DNA from: Bacteroides oleiciplenus YIT 12058
Lineage (GTDB): Bacteria > Bacteroidota > Bacteroidia > Bacteroidales > Bacteroidaceae
Direction: 5' to 3'
Assembly (NCBI RefSeq): GCF_000315485.1
Contig: NZ_JH992943.1
Coordinates: forward strand, 391,594 to 455,593
DNA: 64,000 nt
The notes beneath the pieces are model-generated. The model ran no database searches. It had not been told where the DNA came from and was given only the letters and a program-made list of their open reading frames with translations. Shown one piece after another: positions 54,260-63,307 of the stretch; the first letter of the stretch is position 1, and each line of letters begins with the position of its first letter. The position numbers and the translations under genes are program-made.

Positions 54260-55606
54260 ATGAAAAGAACGCTGATACATAACGCAACGATAGTTAATGA
54301 GGGACGTTCTGTGCAAGGTTCCGTAGTGATTGAAAACGGACTGATTGCCGAAGTACTGACCTACGGGAAAGAACCTTCCGCCCCTTGTGATGAAATAATA
54401 GAAGCTACCGGTTGCTGTTTGTTACCGGGTATTATCGATGACCATGTACACTTTCGTGACCCGGGACTGACGTACAAAGCTGATATCTTTACCGAAAGCC
54501 GTGCGGCTGCCGCAGGAGGAGTTACTTCCATCATGGACATGCCGAATACGCAACCGCTGACCACTACCCTCGATGCACTCGAACAGAAATTCGACTTGCT
54601 GAATGAGAAATGTATCGTCAACCATTCCTGCTACTTCGGTGCCACCAACAATAATTATACAGAGTTCAATAATCTGGATAAAAACCGTGTATGCGGCATC
54701 AAACTCTTTATGGGTTCCAGCACCGGCAACATGTTAGTAGATAAAACTAACAGTTTGTTGAATATCTTCAATGGAACGGACATGCTGATTGCTACTCATT
54801 GTGAAAGTCAGGAAATCATCAAAAAGAATACGGAATACTACAGGGAGATGTTCCGCAATGCACCGGAAGTTCCTATCAGTAAGCATCCTAATATACGCTC
54901 CGCAGCAGCTTGCTACACTTCAACAGAACTTGCTGTCCGCATGGCCAGTTTAGCTGGTGCACGCCTGCATGTACTTCATATTTCTACAGCAAGAGAATTG
55001 CAACTGTTTAGTGATGCACCACTTGAAGAGAAGCATATCACAGCCGAAGCCTGCGTTGCACATCTACTATTCCGCCAACAAGATTACAAAGTACAGGGAG
55101 CGCGCATCAAATGTAACCCGGCCATCAAGAGACAGGCAGACCGTGATGCTTTGAGAAACGCAATCAATACCGGAGTTATTGATGTAATCGCTACCGACCA
55201 CGCCCCACATCTACTCAGTGAGAAAGAAGGTGGTGCTCTGAAAGCAATGTCAGGTATGCCTATGATTCAATTCTCCTTAGTCAGTATGCTTGAAATGGCA
55301 GAACAGGGTATCTTCTCTATGGAAACAATTGTTGATAAAATGTGCCATGCTCCTGCCAAAATATATGGTATCTGCAAGCGCGGTTATATCCGCGAAGGCT
55401 ATCAAGCCGACCTTGTACTTGTCAGTCATGGCGAACGTTGGGAAGTAAACTCCGAAAACATTCTCAGCAAGTGCGGATGGAGTCCGTTGGAAGGCACTTC
55501 TTTCCGCTGGAAAGTGGAAAAGACTTTTGCCAACGGACACCTGATATACAGTGACGGACAGGTTGATGAAGCTTATCGTGGCGAAGAACTGAGGTTCAAT
55601 TATTAA
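54260..55606 (+). CDS. pyrC: Dihydroorotase
   Basis: A 448-residue zinc enzyme of pyrimidine synthesis, converting carbamoyl aspartate to dihydroorotate. The start at ATG 54260 (MKRTLIHNATIVNEG) is chosen over the in-frame GTG six bases upstream. Motifs: zinc site DHVHFRDPG with His62 and His64, MDMPNTQP, GIKLFMGSSTGN, LHVLHISTA, the catalytic Asp in ATDHAPH. The length and FRDPG sequence are those of the longer, allantoinase-like class, normal for Bacteroidetes. It is followed 14 bp later by the MetH activation-domain gene. Confidence 0.95.
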   Translation: MKRTLIHNATIVNEGRSVQGSVVIENGLIAEVLTYGKEPSAPCDEIIEATGCCLLPGIIDDHVHFRDPGLTYKADIFTESRAAAAGGVTSIMDMPNTQPLTTTLDALEQKFDLLNEKCIVNHSCYFGATNNNYTEFNNLDKNRVCGIKLFMGSSTGNMLVDKTNSLLNIFNGTDMLIATHCESQEIIKKNTEYYREMFRNAPEVPISKHPNIRSAAACYTSTELAVRMASLAGARLHVLHISTARELQLFSDAPLEEKHITAEACVAHLLFRQQDYKVQGARIKCNPAIKRQADRDALRNAINTGVIDVIATDHAPHLLSEKEGGALKAMSGMPMIQFSLVSMLEMAEQGIFSMETIVDKMCHAPAKIYGICKRGYIREGYQADLVLVSHGERWEVNSENILSKCGWSPLEGTSFRWKVEKTFANGHLIYSDGQVDEAYRGEELRFNY

Positions 55607-55622
55607 TTGATGAATTATTAAT
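55604..55622. repeat. Heptamer-like spacer between pyrC and the MetH activation gene
   Basis: A 14- to 15-bp unit, ATTATTAATTGATGA then ATTATTAATGATGA (about 55598-55626), runs over the stop codon of pyrC and into the first ATG codons of the next gene. Confidence 0.5.
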
Positions 55623-56526
55623 GATGAATAGTCCTGCGGACAATGTGTTGACATACCCCATTCATGAAGTTTCTCCATACATCAACTGGATATACTTCTT
55701 TCATGCGTGGGGATTTCAACCCCGTTTTTCCACTATTGCCGATATTCATGGTTGTGACTCATGCCGCGCCATGTGGCTCACGACTTTTCCCGAAGGCGAA
55801 CGTGCTAAAGCTGCCGAAGCCATGCAGTTGTTTAAGGAAGCAAACCGGATGCTCAACCAACTGGATGAAGAATTCCGCGTACATGCTGTTTTCCGTCTGT
55901 GTAAAGCAAATGCCGATGGAGACAATTTATTGTTAGACGGTACTCTTTTCCCTTTGCTTCGCCAGCAAATACCTCATCCGGATGGCAGCCCTTTTCTTTG
56001 CCTTAGTGATTTTGTCCGCCCGCTTTCATCCGGTATTCCTGATGTCGTAGGCATCTTTGCAGCATCCTGTGATGGAGGAATAGAACTTCTATACGAAAAC
56101 GATCCCTACAAACGCATGTTAGTGCAAACACTGGCCGACCGCCTTGCCGAAGCCGCTACAGAAAAGATGCACGAGTATGTGCGTAAGATTGCCTGGGGAT
56201 ATGCTAAGGAAGAACATCTCTCTATTCCGGAACTACTGAAAGAAAAATTCCAAGGCATACGTCCTGCTGTGGGCTATCCTTCTCTACCCGACCAGTCCGT
56301 CAACTTCCTGCTGAACCAATTGCTTCATATGGAGCAAATCGGCATCAGTCTGACTGAAAACGGAGCTATGCGACCTCATGCCACTGTTTGCGGACTCATG
56401 CTGGCACATCCCGCCTCACGATACTTCGCTGTCGGGAAAATAGGGAACGATCAGTTGGAGGACTACGCCCGCCGCCGGGGAATATCCGTAACGGAGGCTA
56501 AGAAATTTCTGGCATCAAACCTTTGA
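55621..56526 (+). CDS. Stand-alone B12-dependent methionine synthase activation-domain protein
   Basis: A 301-residue cytosolic protein that is equivalent to the C-terminal, SAM-binding activation domain of MetH. The similarity is best at the C-terminus: RPAVGYPSLPDQSVNFLL, GISLTENGAMRPHATVCGL, HPASRYFAVGKIGNDQLEDY and ARRRGISVTEAKKFLASNL closely follow E. coli MetH (RPAPGYPACP, LTESFAMWPGASVSG, QVEDYARRKGMSVTEVERWLAPNL). The N-terminal YINWIYFFHAWG corresponds to its YIDWTPFFMTW. The domain supplies SAM for reductive methylation of inactive cobalamin. The rest of metH is not in this window. Two ATG codons in a row open the frame; the first is given. Confidence 0.9.
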   Translation: MMNSPADNVLTYPIHEVSPYINWIYFFHAWGFQPRFSTIADIHGCDSCRAMWLTTFPEGERAKAAEAMQLFKEANRMLNQLDEEFRVHAVFRLCKANADGDNLLLDGTLFPLLRQQIPHPDGSPFLCLSDFVRPLSSGIPDVVGIFAASCDGGIELLYENDPYKRMLVQTLADRLAEAATEKMHEYVRKIAWGYAKEEHLSIPELLKEKFQGIRPAVGYPSLPDQSVNFLLNQLLHMEQIGISLTENGAMRPHATVCGLMLAHPASRYFAVGKIGNDQLEDYARRRGISVTEAKKFLASNL

Positions 56527-56600
56527 TTGTCTCCTCCCGAAATAGCTCAAAAGGATTATTAAATGATTAAAAACCATTCCCACCCTTGTGATTTTCTCAC

Positions 56601-56608
56601 TACCTTTG
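56601..56608 (+). promoter_or_regulatory. Bacteroides -7 promoter box (TACCTTTG)
   Basis: TAnnTTTG match 34 bp before the second ECF sigma gene. Confidence 0.65.
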
Positions 56609-56642
56609 CGACTAACAGTGCAAAAGCAATTCAAAAAGAAGC

Positions 56643-57128
56643 ATGGAGAATGTAGAACAAGAGTTCCTGTCCGTGATACGAGAGTATGAACGCGTCATTT
56701 ATAAAGTGTGCTACTTGTACACTACGCCAAATGCTACTCTCAACGACCTGTATCAGGACGTCGTGCTCAATTTGTGGAGAGCCTACCCCAAGTTTCGGCG
56801 AGAGTGCAAAGTATCTACATGGATATATCGCATCGCACTGAATACTTGTATCAGTTTTATCCGCAAAGAAAAAAACATCCCTGAAATCGTGACCCTTAGT
56901 CAAGACTCTGACCGGATGGAAGAATTGGACGAAACACAAACCATGCTGAAACAACTCTATCGGATGATTAACCGACTGGGGCAATTGGAGAAATCCATTA
57001 TCCTGCTTTATCTGGAAGAGAAAAGCTATGAGGAGATTGCTGAAATCACCGGTCTGACAGTAACGAACATCGCTACCAAAATCAGCCGGATTAAAGACAA
57101 ACTTAGAAAAATGAACAAGGAGGAATAA
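56643..57128 (+). CDS. ECF-type RNA polymerase sigma factor
   Basis: A 161-residue sigma factor. Region 2: LNDLYQDVVLNLWRAYPKFR (about 34-53) and STWIYRIALNTCISFIRK (about 57-74). Region 4: LEEKSYEEIAEITGLTVTNI (about 121-140). It is followed by a membrane protein 1 bp after the stop codon, the usual place of its partner. Unlike the first sigma operon of the window, no barrel gene follows; the third gene of the set is a phosphoesterase. Confidence 0.93.
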   Translation: MENVEQEFLSVIREYERVIYKVCYLYTTPNATLNDLYQDVVLNLWRAYPKFRRECKVSTWIYRIALNTCISFIRKEKNIPEIVTLSQDSDRMEELDETQTMLKQLYRMINRLGQLEKSIILLYLEEKSYEEIAEITGLTVTNIATKISRIKDKLRKMNKEE

Positions 57129-57129
57129 T

Positions 57130-57756
57130 ATGGAACTGGATGAACTGAAGAAATCTTGGAATGCGCTGGACGAGCAATTGAAGAAAGAACCGATTGCCGA
57201 CGAAAAGCAGATTGCGGGAATGATTGCCGAATACAAGGCAAACGCACGCAAAAGCATAGGGCGCCTCACGGGTTGGCAACGCTTCTCCGTTGGCATCGGC
57301 GTAGTAGGCCTGGCTCTCCTTCTGGTTGTTTGGTTACTGCCATCTATTTTCCAAATCAGCGAAGACTGGCAGCCTAAGATTAATACACTCGTGATGTTTG
57401 TCGGCATCAGCATACTGCTAGGTATCTGGTGGGATCACAAGAATTACCGCTGGATAAAAAACACTAAGATTGAAGAAATGCCGGTAGCTATTGTCAGCAA
57501 ACGCATGGCAAGTTTCCGCCGATGGACCAAATATGAAATTATTGCTATCTCCGTATGGGTGATAGTATTCAATGTACTCAATTATTGGGTGATGGGCTAC
57601 TACAAGGCATCTTTCGGAGTTCAAGCCACACTTATTGCATTCTTTGTGTTGTGCGACGTTGCCATCATCTACCTGCTGTACAAGAAAGTTGCTTATAAAT
57701 ATCTCAATGACATTAAAAAGAATATAGAAGAATTAGAAGATATATGCACAGAATAA
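57130..57756 (+). CDS. Membrane protein, probable anti-sigma partner
   Basis: A 208-residue protein. Residues 1-50 form an acidic cytosolic helix (MELDELKKSWNALDEQLKKE), followed by four membrane segments (about 57-77, 86-100, 135-157, 160-177) and a charged tail (YLNDIKKNIEELEDICTE). Family not recognised. Location directly after the sigma gene, with one base between, and the short helical N-terminus suggest that it holds the sigma factor at the membrane. The stop codon overlaps the next gene by 13 bp. Confidence 0.7.
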   Translation: MELDELKKSWNALDEQLKKEPIADEKQIAGMIAEYKANARKSIGRLTGWQRFSVGIGVVGLALLLVVWLLPSIFQISEDWQPKINTLVMFVGISILLGIWWDHKNYRWIKNTKIEEMPVAIVSKRMASFRRWTKYEIIAISVWVIVFNVLNYWVMGYYKASFGVQATLIAFFVLCDVAIIYLLYKKVAYKYLNDIKKNIEELEDICTE

Positions 57757-58964
57757 CCCTGCTCCTTATCCTTTTTTTATTAATTCCCGATGTGTACATC
57801 TACTTCATGTACATCCTACGGAAAACCAAAAACATCTGGCTGCGCATTGCACACTGGATACCTACTGTTCTATTAATAGCCGGTTATTTTTTATTGATGC
57901 ATGGGATAGGCGAGAATGCCATGGCACACCATGCCCAAGCCATCGGAAGATTGGCTATCTGTGTTTTCCTGTTTGCCATTCCTAAGACAATATTTATGAT
58001 ATGCTCGTTGGTGGGGCTACCTTTCCATTATCTACTGCGTTGGCCCCGTTCACCATTTACGGCTATAGGATTGGTACTGGGTGTAGTTAGTTTCTTTAAT
58101 ATCCTTTATGGCACATTGGTGGGCATTAGTAAATTTGAAGTAAAAGAAGTAGAGTTCCACCATCCGAATCTGCCTAAGGCATTTGACGGTTACCGTATCG
58201 TGCAATTGTCGGATATACATATTGGTAGCTGGATAGAGAACGAGAAACCTATCCAAGAACTGGTAGAACTCGTGAATGAACAGAATCCTGACTTAATTGT
58301 ATTCACTGGTGACCTGGTAAATCAGCGTAGCTGCGAACTGGAAGGTTTTCAGAATACCCTGTCTCAACTTCATGCCCGAGATGGTGTATATTCCATCCTG
58401 GGCAATCACGATTACGGAAGTTACTACCGTTGGAAAAATCTGAAAGAGCAGGTGAACAACATAGATAATCTGGTTCGTGAAGAAAAAGCAATGGGATGGA
58501 AATTACTGAATAATGAACATGATATATTGTACCATCAGGGAGATAGTATCGCTCTGATTGGCGTGGAGAATGACGGTGAACCTCCTTTCTCACAATTTGC
58601 AGACTTGAAGAAAGCAGCAGAAGGTACAGACGGCATGTTCCGTGTTCTTTTAAGCCACAACCCCACACATTGGCGGCGGGAAGTATTGCCGAATACGGAC
58701 ATTGAACTGATGCTTGCCGGACATACACATGCCATGCAAGCCATTATGTTTGGTCATTCACTTGCTTCATTGATTTATCCGGAATGGGGAGGGTTGTACA
58801 CCGAGGGAGAAAGAGGATTGTATGTCAATATCGGTATCGGCTATGTAGGCTTGCCGTTCCGCTTTGGGGCATGGCCGGAAATTACAGTGATAACGTTGCG
58901 CAATTCAAAGCATGAGACTTATCGCTGTAGCCAAGCAGATTTAAAGAATCGTTTTGGAAAGTAG
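57744..58964 (+). CDS. Membrane-bound metallophosphoesterase (YkuE/YaeI type)
   Basis: A 406-residue protein. Four hydrophobic segments occupy residues 1-135, followed by a calcineurin-like domain: QLSDIHIGS (about 153-161), FTGDLVNQRS (about 189-198), ILGNHDYG (about 219-226), LLSHNPTHW (about 297-305) and LAGHTHAMQ (about 323-331), which give the two-metal site. YkuE-like relatives hydrolyse phospholipid-linked pyrophosphates such as UDP-diacylglucosamine. The gene overlaps the probable anti-sigma gene by 13 bp and seems part of the sigma operon. Confidence 0.92.
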   Translation: MHRITLLLILFLLIPDVYIYFMYILRKTKNIWLRIAHWIPTVLLIAGYFLLMHGIGENAMAHHAQAIGRLAICVFLFAIPKTIFMICSLVGLPFHYLLRWPRSPFTAIGLVLGVVSFFNILYGTLVGISKFEVKEVEFHHPNLPKAFDGYRIVQLSDIHIGSWIENEKPIQELVELVNEQNPDLIVFTGDLVNQRSCELEGFQNTLSQLHARDGVYSILGNHDYGSYYRWKNLKEQVNNIDNLVREEKAMGWKLLNNEHDILYHQGDSIALIGVENDGEPPFSQFADLKKAAEGTDGMFRVLLSHNPTHWRREVLPNTDIELMLAGHTHAMQAIMFGHSLASLIYPEWGGLYTEGERGLYVNIGIGYVGLPFRFGAWPEITVITLRNSKHETYRCSQADLKNRFGK

Positions 58965-58984
58965 CAGATAGATAATAAGACTTT

Positions 58985-59123
58985 AAATTCAAGACTTCCG
59001 AAGCGGAAAAAAGAAGATCTTCCGTCTTCAATTCCATCACATTTGTCAGTTCACCAGTATTCTGCTTCTTTGTTCCACTACAAGAGAACAAAACGGGAGT
59101 ATTATGAATACACGATATTTCAT
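58985..59123 (-). pseudogene. Remnant of a small lipoprotein gene with a frameshift
   Basis: From the ATG at 59123 the minus strand reads MKYRVFIILPF; a shift by one base gives LFSCSGTKKQNTGELTNVMELK, so together they make a normal lipoprotein N-terminus (lipobox LFSC) interrupted by a frameshift. The second frame stays open to about 58882, over the phosphoesterase end, but without recognisable similarity. It lies in line with and 90 bp after the operon of the transglutaminase-like protein. Confidence 0.4.
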
Positions 59124-59214
59124 ACTTCTATTAAATGTTTGATACTGCAAATGTACGCAAAGTGTTCAAGCTTTCGGGTACTATTCATCAAAAAAACAGA
59201 ATAAAACCAACCTA

Positions 59215-61146
59215 TTATTCATATCCCACAAAACACTGTTCTCCATTCTCTATATAAAACACTTGTTCCTCTTTGCCACGAGTGAGATTACGCAACCACA
59301 ACAAAGCACCGTCCGGAATATTAGAGTAGACCAACTCATAGGTAGTGGCAGTTTGCTTGCCTAATGATTTCCAACCGGACGTACCACTCTGGTAAAAAAG
59401 CTCATAATTGTTGCCCGGTGTAATAAAGTTATCATCATTGCGAGGCACAAATAAGATTTTCCTGATCCAGACCGGATGCTGTAAATCAAAGGTAACCGTT
59501 CCATTCGCTTCTTCCGAAAAAAAGAATGTAAGCCAGTCGCCGTCATTTGCCTTGTCCATAGCATATGCAGGATCACCATCGACAGGAGGACAACCGGATA
59601 TGGCTTTTGAAGAAATTGCCGTGTCATCCTGAACATCCTCATAAAAAGCCAACTCTGCAAGTTCTGCACGCCAACCATTACGGGGAACAAAGCGCACGTA
59701 GCGATAAGGACGTGAAGGATGAGATGGATAAAAGTTAACATTCACCCGGGGAGTATCCGTAATACAATACAGTACTTCCTTACTACGGAAGTTTACATCA
59801 TTGCTTCCTTCTATCTTAGAGCCGGTCATCCACGACATATATTCAAGAATATGATTTTGTAGTGGATATTTTCGTTTGATAGCCAAAGAAACCTTCTTTT
59901 CCATATCCGGGGTAAACGTTCGTACCGTATCATCCTTTATCATGAACGGATAACCGCATGGCTGGAAAAGTCCTTCCTTATTGTATAAAGGCTGGTAAAT
60001 GACTTCCGGCTCAATATTCCTCACAACTGCTTGCTCACCATCCCGCAAAGCTACATCCACCGGAACATAACCGAACGGTGTAAAAATACCCAAAGCCACA
60101 AACTGCCCCTTTATCTTCCGGTCTATCCTGACTGAATACTCATTACTCCCGAAATATTCTTCCGTTACATCTTTCAACAAAGGGTTTCGGACCACCGGAG
60201 GAGTACTTTTATCCTTATACAATCCTGAATACTTCTCCCCCTGAATGCCATACTGCATACGATAAACCTTCCCCTTCTTACGTCCATCGGTCATTCCGAC
60301 TGCCAGATCCCGGGAATCCATGTACCAAAAGGAAAGAGCTCTTCCATCCGTATTCTTAAGTATGTTCCAGACATGTGAATTCTGGTTAGAAGGAGAATAC
60401 AGGTATTCATCTATCCCCACAGGAAAGCCCAGCGACCGAAATATATATACTGTATGATCTGTTGTCTCCTTACAAGTACCCAATCTATATTTCAACAAAT
60501 ATTTAGCTCCCAAATGCGGTAAATCAAAATCGGAATTAGGGGAAAAAGGAGTTTCATATTTCAAGAATTTATTCAGGGCAATGGCAGCTTCGAGAATATT
60601 ATCACCCTGGTAGAGAGAATCCAGTATAGGATGATAATGGTCATAATAAGCTTTCCGCCAACTTTCCAAAGGCTCATCTCCTACACGATAAGGCAATATC
60701 CATTCACAAAAATCATCAAACGAATAGTATTTAGCCCAGGGAACCCTACTCCACGCTTCGAAAGCACCGTCTATATTCTCTATCAAAAGAGCTGCTGTCA
60801 TCCGTTGCACGTCCTGCAATATGGGTAACGACTTATAATTGAAAGATTTCCACTTCCTTTTCCTTTCGCTGTCCGGAATATACCCATCCCCCAATGGAGC
60901 TGTAGCCAATATGGCTTTCACACTATCCAGCCGTACATCCTCATAGCCATAATGATAAGGCATATTCTCTATCAAGAAACACGCAGCCCTATACTTAAGG
61001 CTATCATCTTTATAATACTCAAGCACTTTTTCCAACTCTGCCCTATTTTCACCGGACAGAGCCAAAGCCCGTTCCAAGCGGTCCTCAGTACCCATACATG
61101 AAAAGAGAAATAAAACTGCAATTAGCAGAAGCAAGTTTCTATTCAT
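59215..61146 (-). CDS. Lipoprotein with transglutaminase-like and discoidin-like domains
   Basis: A 643-residue lipoprotein (start at 61146, MNRNLLLLIAVLFLFSC, lipid Cys17). The ORF is open to a TTG at 61185, but the signal peptide marks the later start. A papain-like transglutaminase core has Cys225 (GTCKETTDHTVYIF), His258 (NQNSHVWNI) and Asp277 (WYMDSRD), all three triad residues in order. The C-terminal part (about 480-643) has the features of an F5/8-type domain (YRYVRFVPRNGWRAELAEL, NDGDWLTFFF, VTFDLQHPVWIRKILFVPR). The role may be peptide hydrolysis or crosslinking outside the cell. Last intact gene of the operon from the right edge. Confidence 0.8.
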   Translation of the reverse strand: MNRNLLLLIAVLFLFSCMGTEDRLERALALSGENRAELEKVLEYYKDDSLKYRAACFLIENMPYHYGYEDVRLDSVKAILATAPLGDGYIPDSERKRKWKSFNYKSLPILQDVQRMTAALLIENIDGAFEAWSRVPWAKYYSFDDFCEWILPYRVGDEPLESWRKAYYDHYHPILDSLYQGDNILEAAIALNKFLKYETPFSPNSDFDLPHLGAKYLLKYRLGTCKETTDHTVYIFRSLGFPVGIDEYLYSPSNQNSHVWNILKNTDGRALSFWYMDSRDLAVGMTDGRKKGKVYRMQYGIQGEKYSGLYKDKSTPPVVRNPLLKDVTEEYFGSNEYSVRIDRKIKGQFVALGIFTPFGYVPVDVALRDGEQAVVRNIEPEVIYQPLYNKEGLFQPCGYPFMIKDDTVRTFTPDMEKKVSLAIKRKYPLQNHILEYMSWMTGSKIEGSNDVNFRSKEVLYCITDTPRVNVNFYPSHPSRPYRYVRFVPRNGWRAELAELAFYEDVQDDTAISSKAISGCPPVDGDPAYAMDKANDGDWLTFFFSEEANGTVTFDLQHPVWIRKILFVPRNDDNFITPGNNYELFYQSGTSGWKSLGKQTATTYELVYSNIPDGALLWLRNLTRGKEEQVFYIENGEQCFVGYE

Positions 61147-61181
61147 AAATCTGTCGTTTTTTGTTCTATACCATAAAAGCT

Positions 61182-61619
61182 TCAATGCTGCTGTATGTAT
61201 TCATCAAAACTATCTGTACCAGACAGAGACAGTTTAGCCTTGATGCGCTGTTTTGACTTCAATACAGACCTGGGCGTAATATTAAAAAGCAGAGCGATAG
61301 TTTTATTAGTCAAATGGGCACGCACCAGATAGCACAGTTTCAATTCCTGCATACTCAGATGAGTGCTTTTCAGGTCTGCCGGAAGCCAATTGCCACCATA
61401 AAGCAAATCAATCACTGCAAATAAATTCTGCCACTCATATTCACTCCTTATCACTCCATAGGCAGGAGCCAGATGCAATTTGAGCAACTGGCTCAAAGCC
61501 AGCATTTGCGAAGAAGAAACTGATAAAGCAGAAACATCCTCAAAACGTTTCAGTTCCTTGGTCAGTTGCTTGTTCCTGAATAACAGGCAGGAGCACCAGT
61601 TTTCGTTATATGTATCCAT
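61182..61619 (-). CDS. LuxR/GerE-like HTH protein
   Basis: A 145-residue protein. Residues 85-145 fit a LuxR-type four-helix HTH: LSMQELKLCYLVRAHLTNKT, IALLFNITPRSVLKSKQRIK, AKLSLSGTDSFDEYIQQH. The N-terminal 80 residues are helical and lack a receiver or ligand-binding signature, so it resembles the detached C-terminal part of Bacteroides TPR-LuxR regulators. It lies inside the operon between the Wzy-like gene and the transglutaminase-like gene, and may control it. Confidence 0.75.
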   Translation of the reverse strand: MDTYNENWCSCLLFRNKQLTKELKRFEDVSALSVSSSQMLALSQLLKLHLAPAYGVIRSEYEWQNLFAVIDLLYGGNWLPADLKSTHLSMQELKLCYLVRAHLTNKTIALLFNITPRSVLKSKQRIKAKLSLSGTDSFDEYIQQH

Positions 61620-61636
61620 CGTTTATCTTGTTTTAG

Positions 61637-63307
61637 TTATTCCATATTTGCTTTCTCCAATATCTCCCTGACCTTGCTGCGCATTTCTTTTATAGCGGTA
61701 GAATGTACTTTAGGTTCTTTAGTCAGTACAATGCCTGCAACTTCCTTCAACTTGTCGGGATTATAAAAGTCCGGTTCCGCATAAAGGTTGGCTAACAGAT
61801 AATAGGGGTAAATCCTACCGGGCAAGCGGTGAATAGCCTTGTAGAAGAAAGTCTCTGCTTGTTCATAACAGTGCAGTTCCTGATAATTTTTACCAATAAC
61901 ATTCAGCACCATCGGATCAGTACTATATAAGCAAGCCTCTTCCAGATATTTATTGGAATCACTGTACAGGAATGACTTATGCAGACTATGGCCATACTCA
62001 AACAGAAATGCTCCTCTATCTTTTAATATCGGATAAAGTTCTCCATAAGCCTCATTGGCTGCTTTATATGCACCCGAATAATAAAGCATCCGTGCATATA
62101 CCCACTTCCGGCAAGCATCCTCTTCCTGCCGCCACTTCTCCATACAGCCACCTGTCCACAGAATGAGGCAAATGCAGAGAATGAGAGGTTTACCAATAAC
62201 ATCACCTATCCCACAAGCAAGAAGCAAGCACACGCCAGCCACCACGAATGCGGGAAAATGCATAGGATAGGAAGAAAAAGAAAAAACAAGCAAAGACAGG
62301 ATTGCACCGCAGATACCATAACGCCCACGCTTCACTCCCATCCGCAAACAAATTTCAATGAGTACCAAAATCAGTACACAAACTGCAATCCCCTCCGTCA
62401 GGGCCAGCGATAGATATTCATTAAATGCATACTCCGGACTACCTGCTACGCGTTCTTCCCATCCGGCATAATCCTCTTGTGCAAAATAAGTTTCCTGAGC
62501 CTCACCATAGGCAAAGGCAAATCCCTTTTCACATCCCCAAGGATGGTTTATTATCGCTTTACAGGTTATTTTCCACATAAACAGACGTCCTAATGCAGAA
62601 TCAGGTTTCAGAATAAAAGCCCCGGTAATTCCCAAAACCACAATAAAGAGTATTCCTGTTCCCCATAATATATAGCGTCTCTTATATCTTCTCCACAAAA
62701 CATGCCACCTACGTTTATCACGATGCATATATGCCACCCAGCCACAGCCCATAACAGCAGCAATCCAGGCAGAACGGCTCATTGTAGCAGGTAATACGCA
62801 GAGTATAAGGATACTGATTATAACAACTGCCCACTTTTCTAAATTATGGATAATCGCTTTTTCTTTAGGAATGCATAAATACAAATGCAGGCAGAGAGGC
62901 AGCACCATCGCCAGATATCCCGCATAGGGTCCCGGATTAAAGAAAGAACCTGTAAGTGCATAACGGGAATGGCCGGAAGCAGCAAAGCCATATAACTGGC
63001 GTAATCCTCCAATAGCCTCAAAAGCGCCGCACAATATTAATCCCCACGAAACACAGACGGAAAAACAAGGGAATCGTAACGCATACTTCCGGGTCTCTTT
63101 TCCAAACAGTTGTAACAATACTGCAACAGAAATACAAACACCTGAAAGCAATAAAGCTTTTCCAAACCATACCCACTGTCCGATATTCTCGTCAGCGGGG
63201 AGCGCAGGTGTAGTAATCAACACCACACCTAATGGAGCACAGACTGCTACAAAAAGCAGGCAAACAGTCACGGTATCCTTTACTGTATGTATCTGCAATT
63301 TTATCAT
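61637..63307 (-). CDS. O-antigen ligase/polymerase-like membrane protein with TPR tail
   Basis: A 556-residue protein with about twelve membrane segments over residues 12-385. The Wzy_C-type motif is EYAFNEYLSLALTEGIAV (about 290-307). The C-terminal 160 residues are soluble and contain TPR-like helices (AYKAANEAYGELYPILKDRG, YLEEACLYSTDPMVLNVIGK, CYEQAETFFYKAIHRLPGRI). This combination is usual for Bacteroidetes O-antigen-ligase-like proteins of unknown substrate. The first codon overlaps the signal peptidase stop codon (ATGA). Confidence 0.8.
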   Translation of the reverse strand: MIKLQIHTVKDTVTVCLLFVAVCAPLGVVLITTPALPADENIGQWVWFGKALLLSGVCISVAVLLQLFGKETRKYALRFPCFSVCVSWGLILCGAFEAIGGLRQLYGFAASGHSRYALTGSFFNPGPYAGYLAMVLPLCLHLYLCIPKEKAIIHNLEKWAVVIISILILCVLPATMSRSAWIAAVMGCGWVAYMHRDKRRWHVLWRRYKRRYILWGTGILFIVVLGITGAFILKPDSALGRLFMWKITCKAIINHPWGCEKGFAFAYGEAQETYFAQEDYAGWEERVAGSPEYAFNEYLSLALTEGIAVCVLILVLIEICLRMGVKRGRYGICGAILSLLVFSFSSYPMHFPAFVVAGVCLLLACGIGDVIGKPLILCICLILWTGGCMEKWRQEEDACRKWVYARMLYYSGAYKAANEAYGELYPILKDRGAFLFEYGHSLHKSFLYSDSNKYLEEACLYSTDPMVLNVIGKNYQELHCYEQAETFFYKAIHRLPGRIYPYYLLANLYAEPDFYNPDKLKEVAGIVLTKEPKVHSTAIKEMRSKVREILEKANME

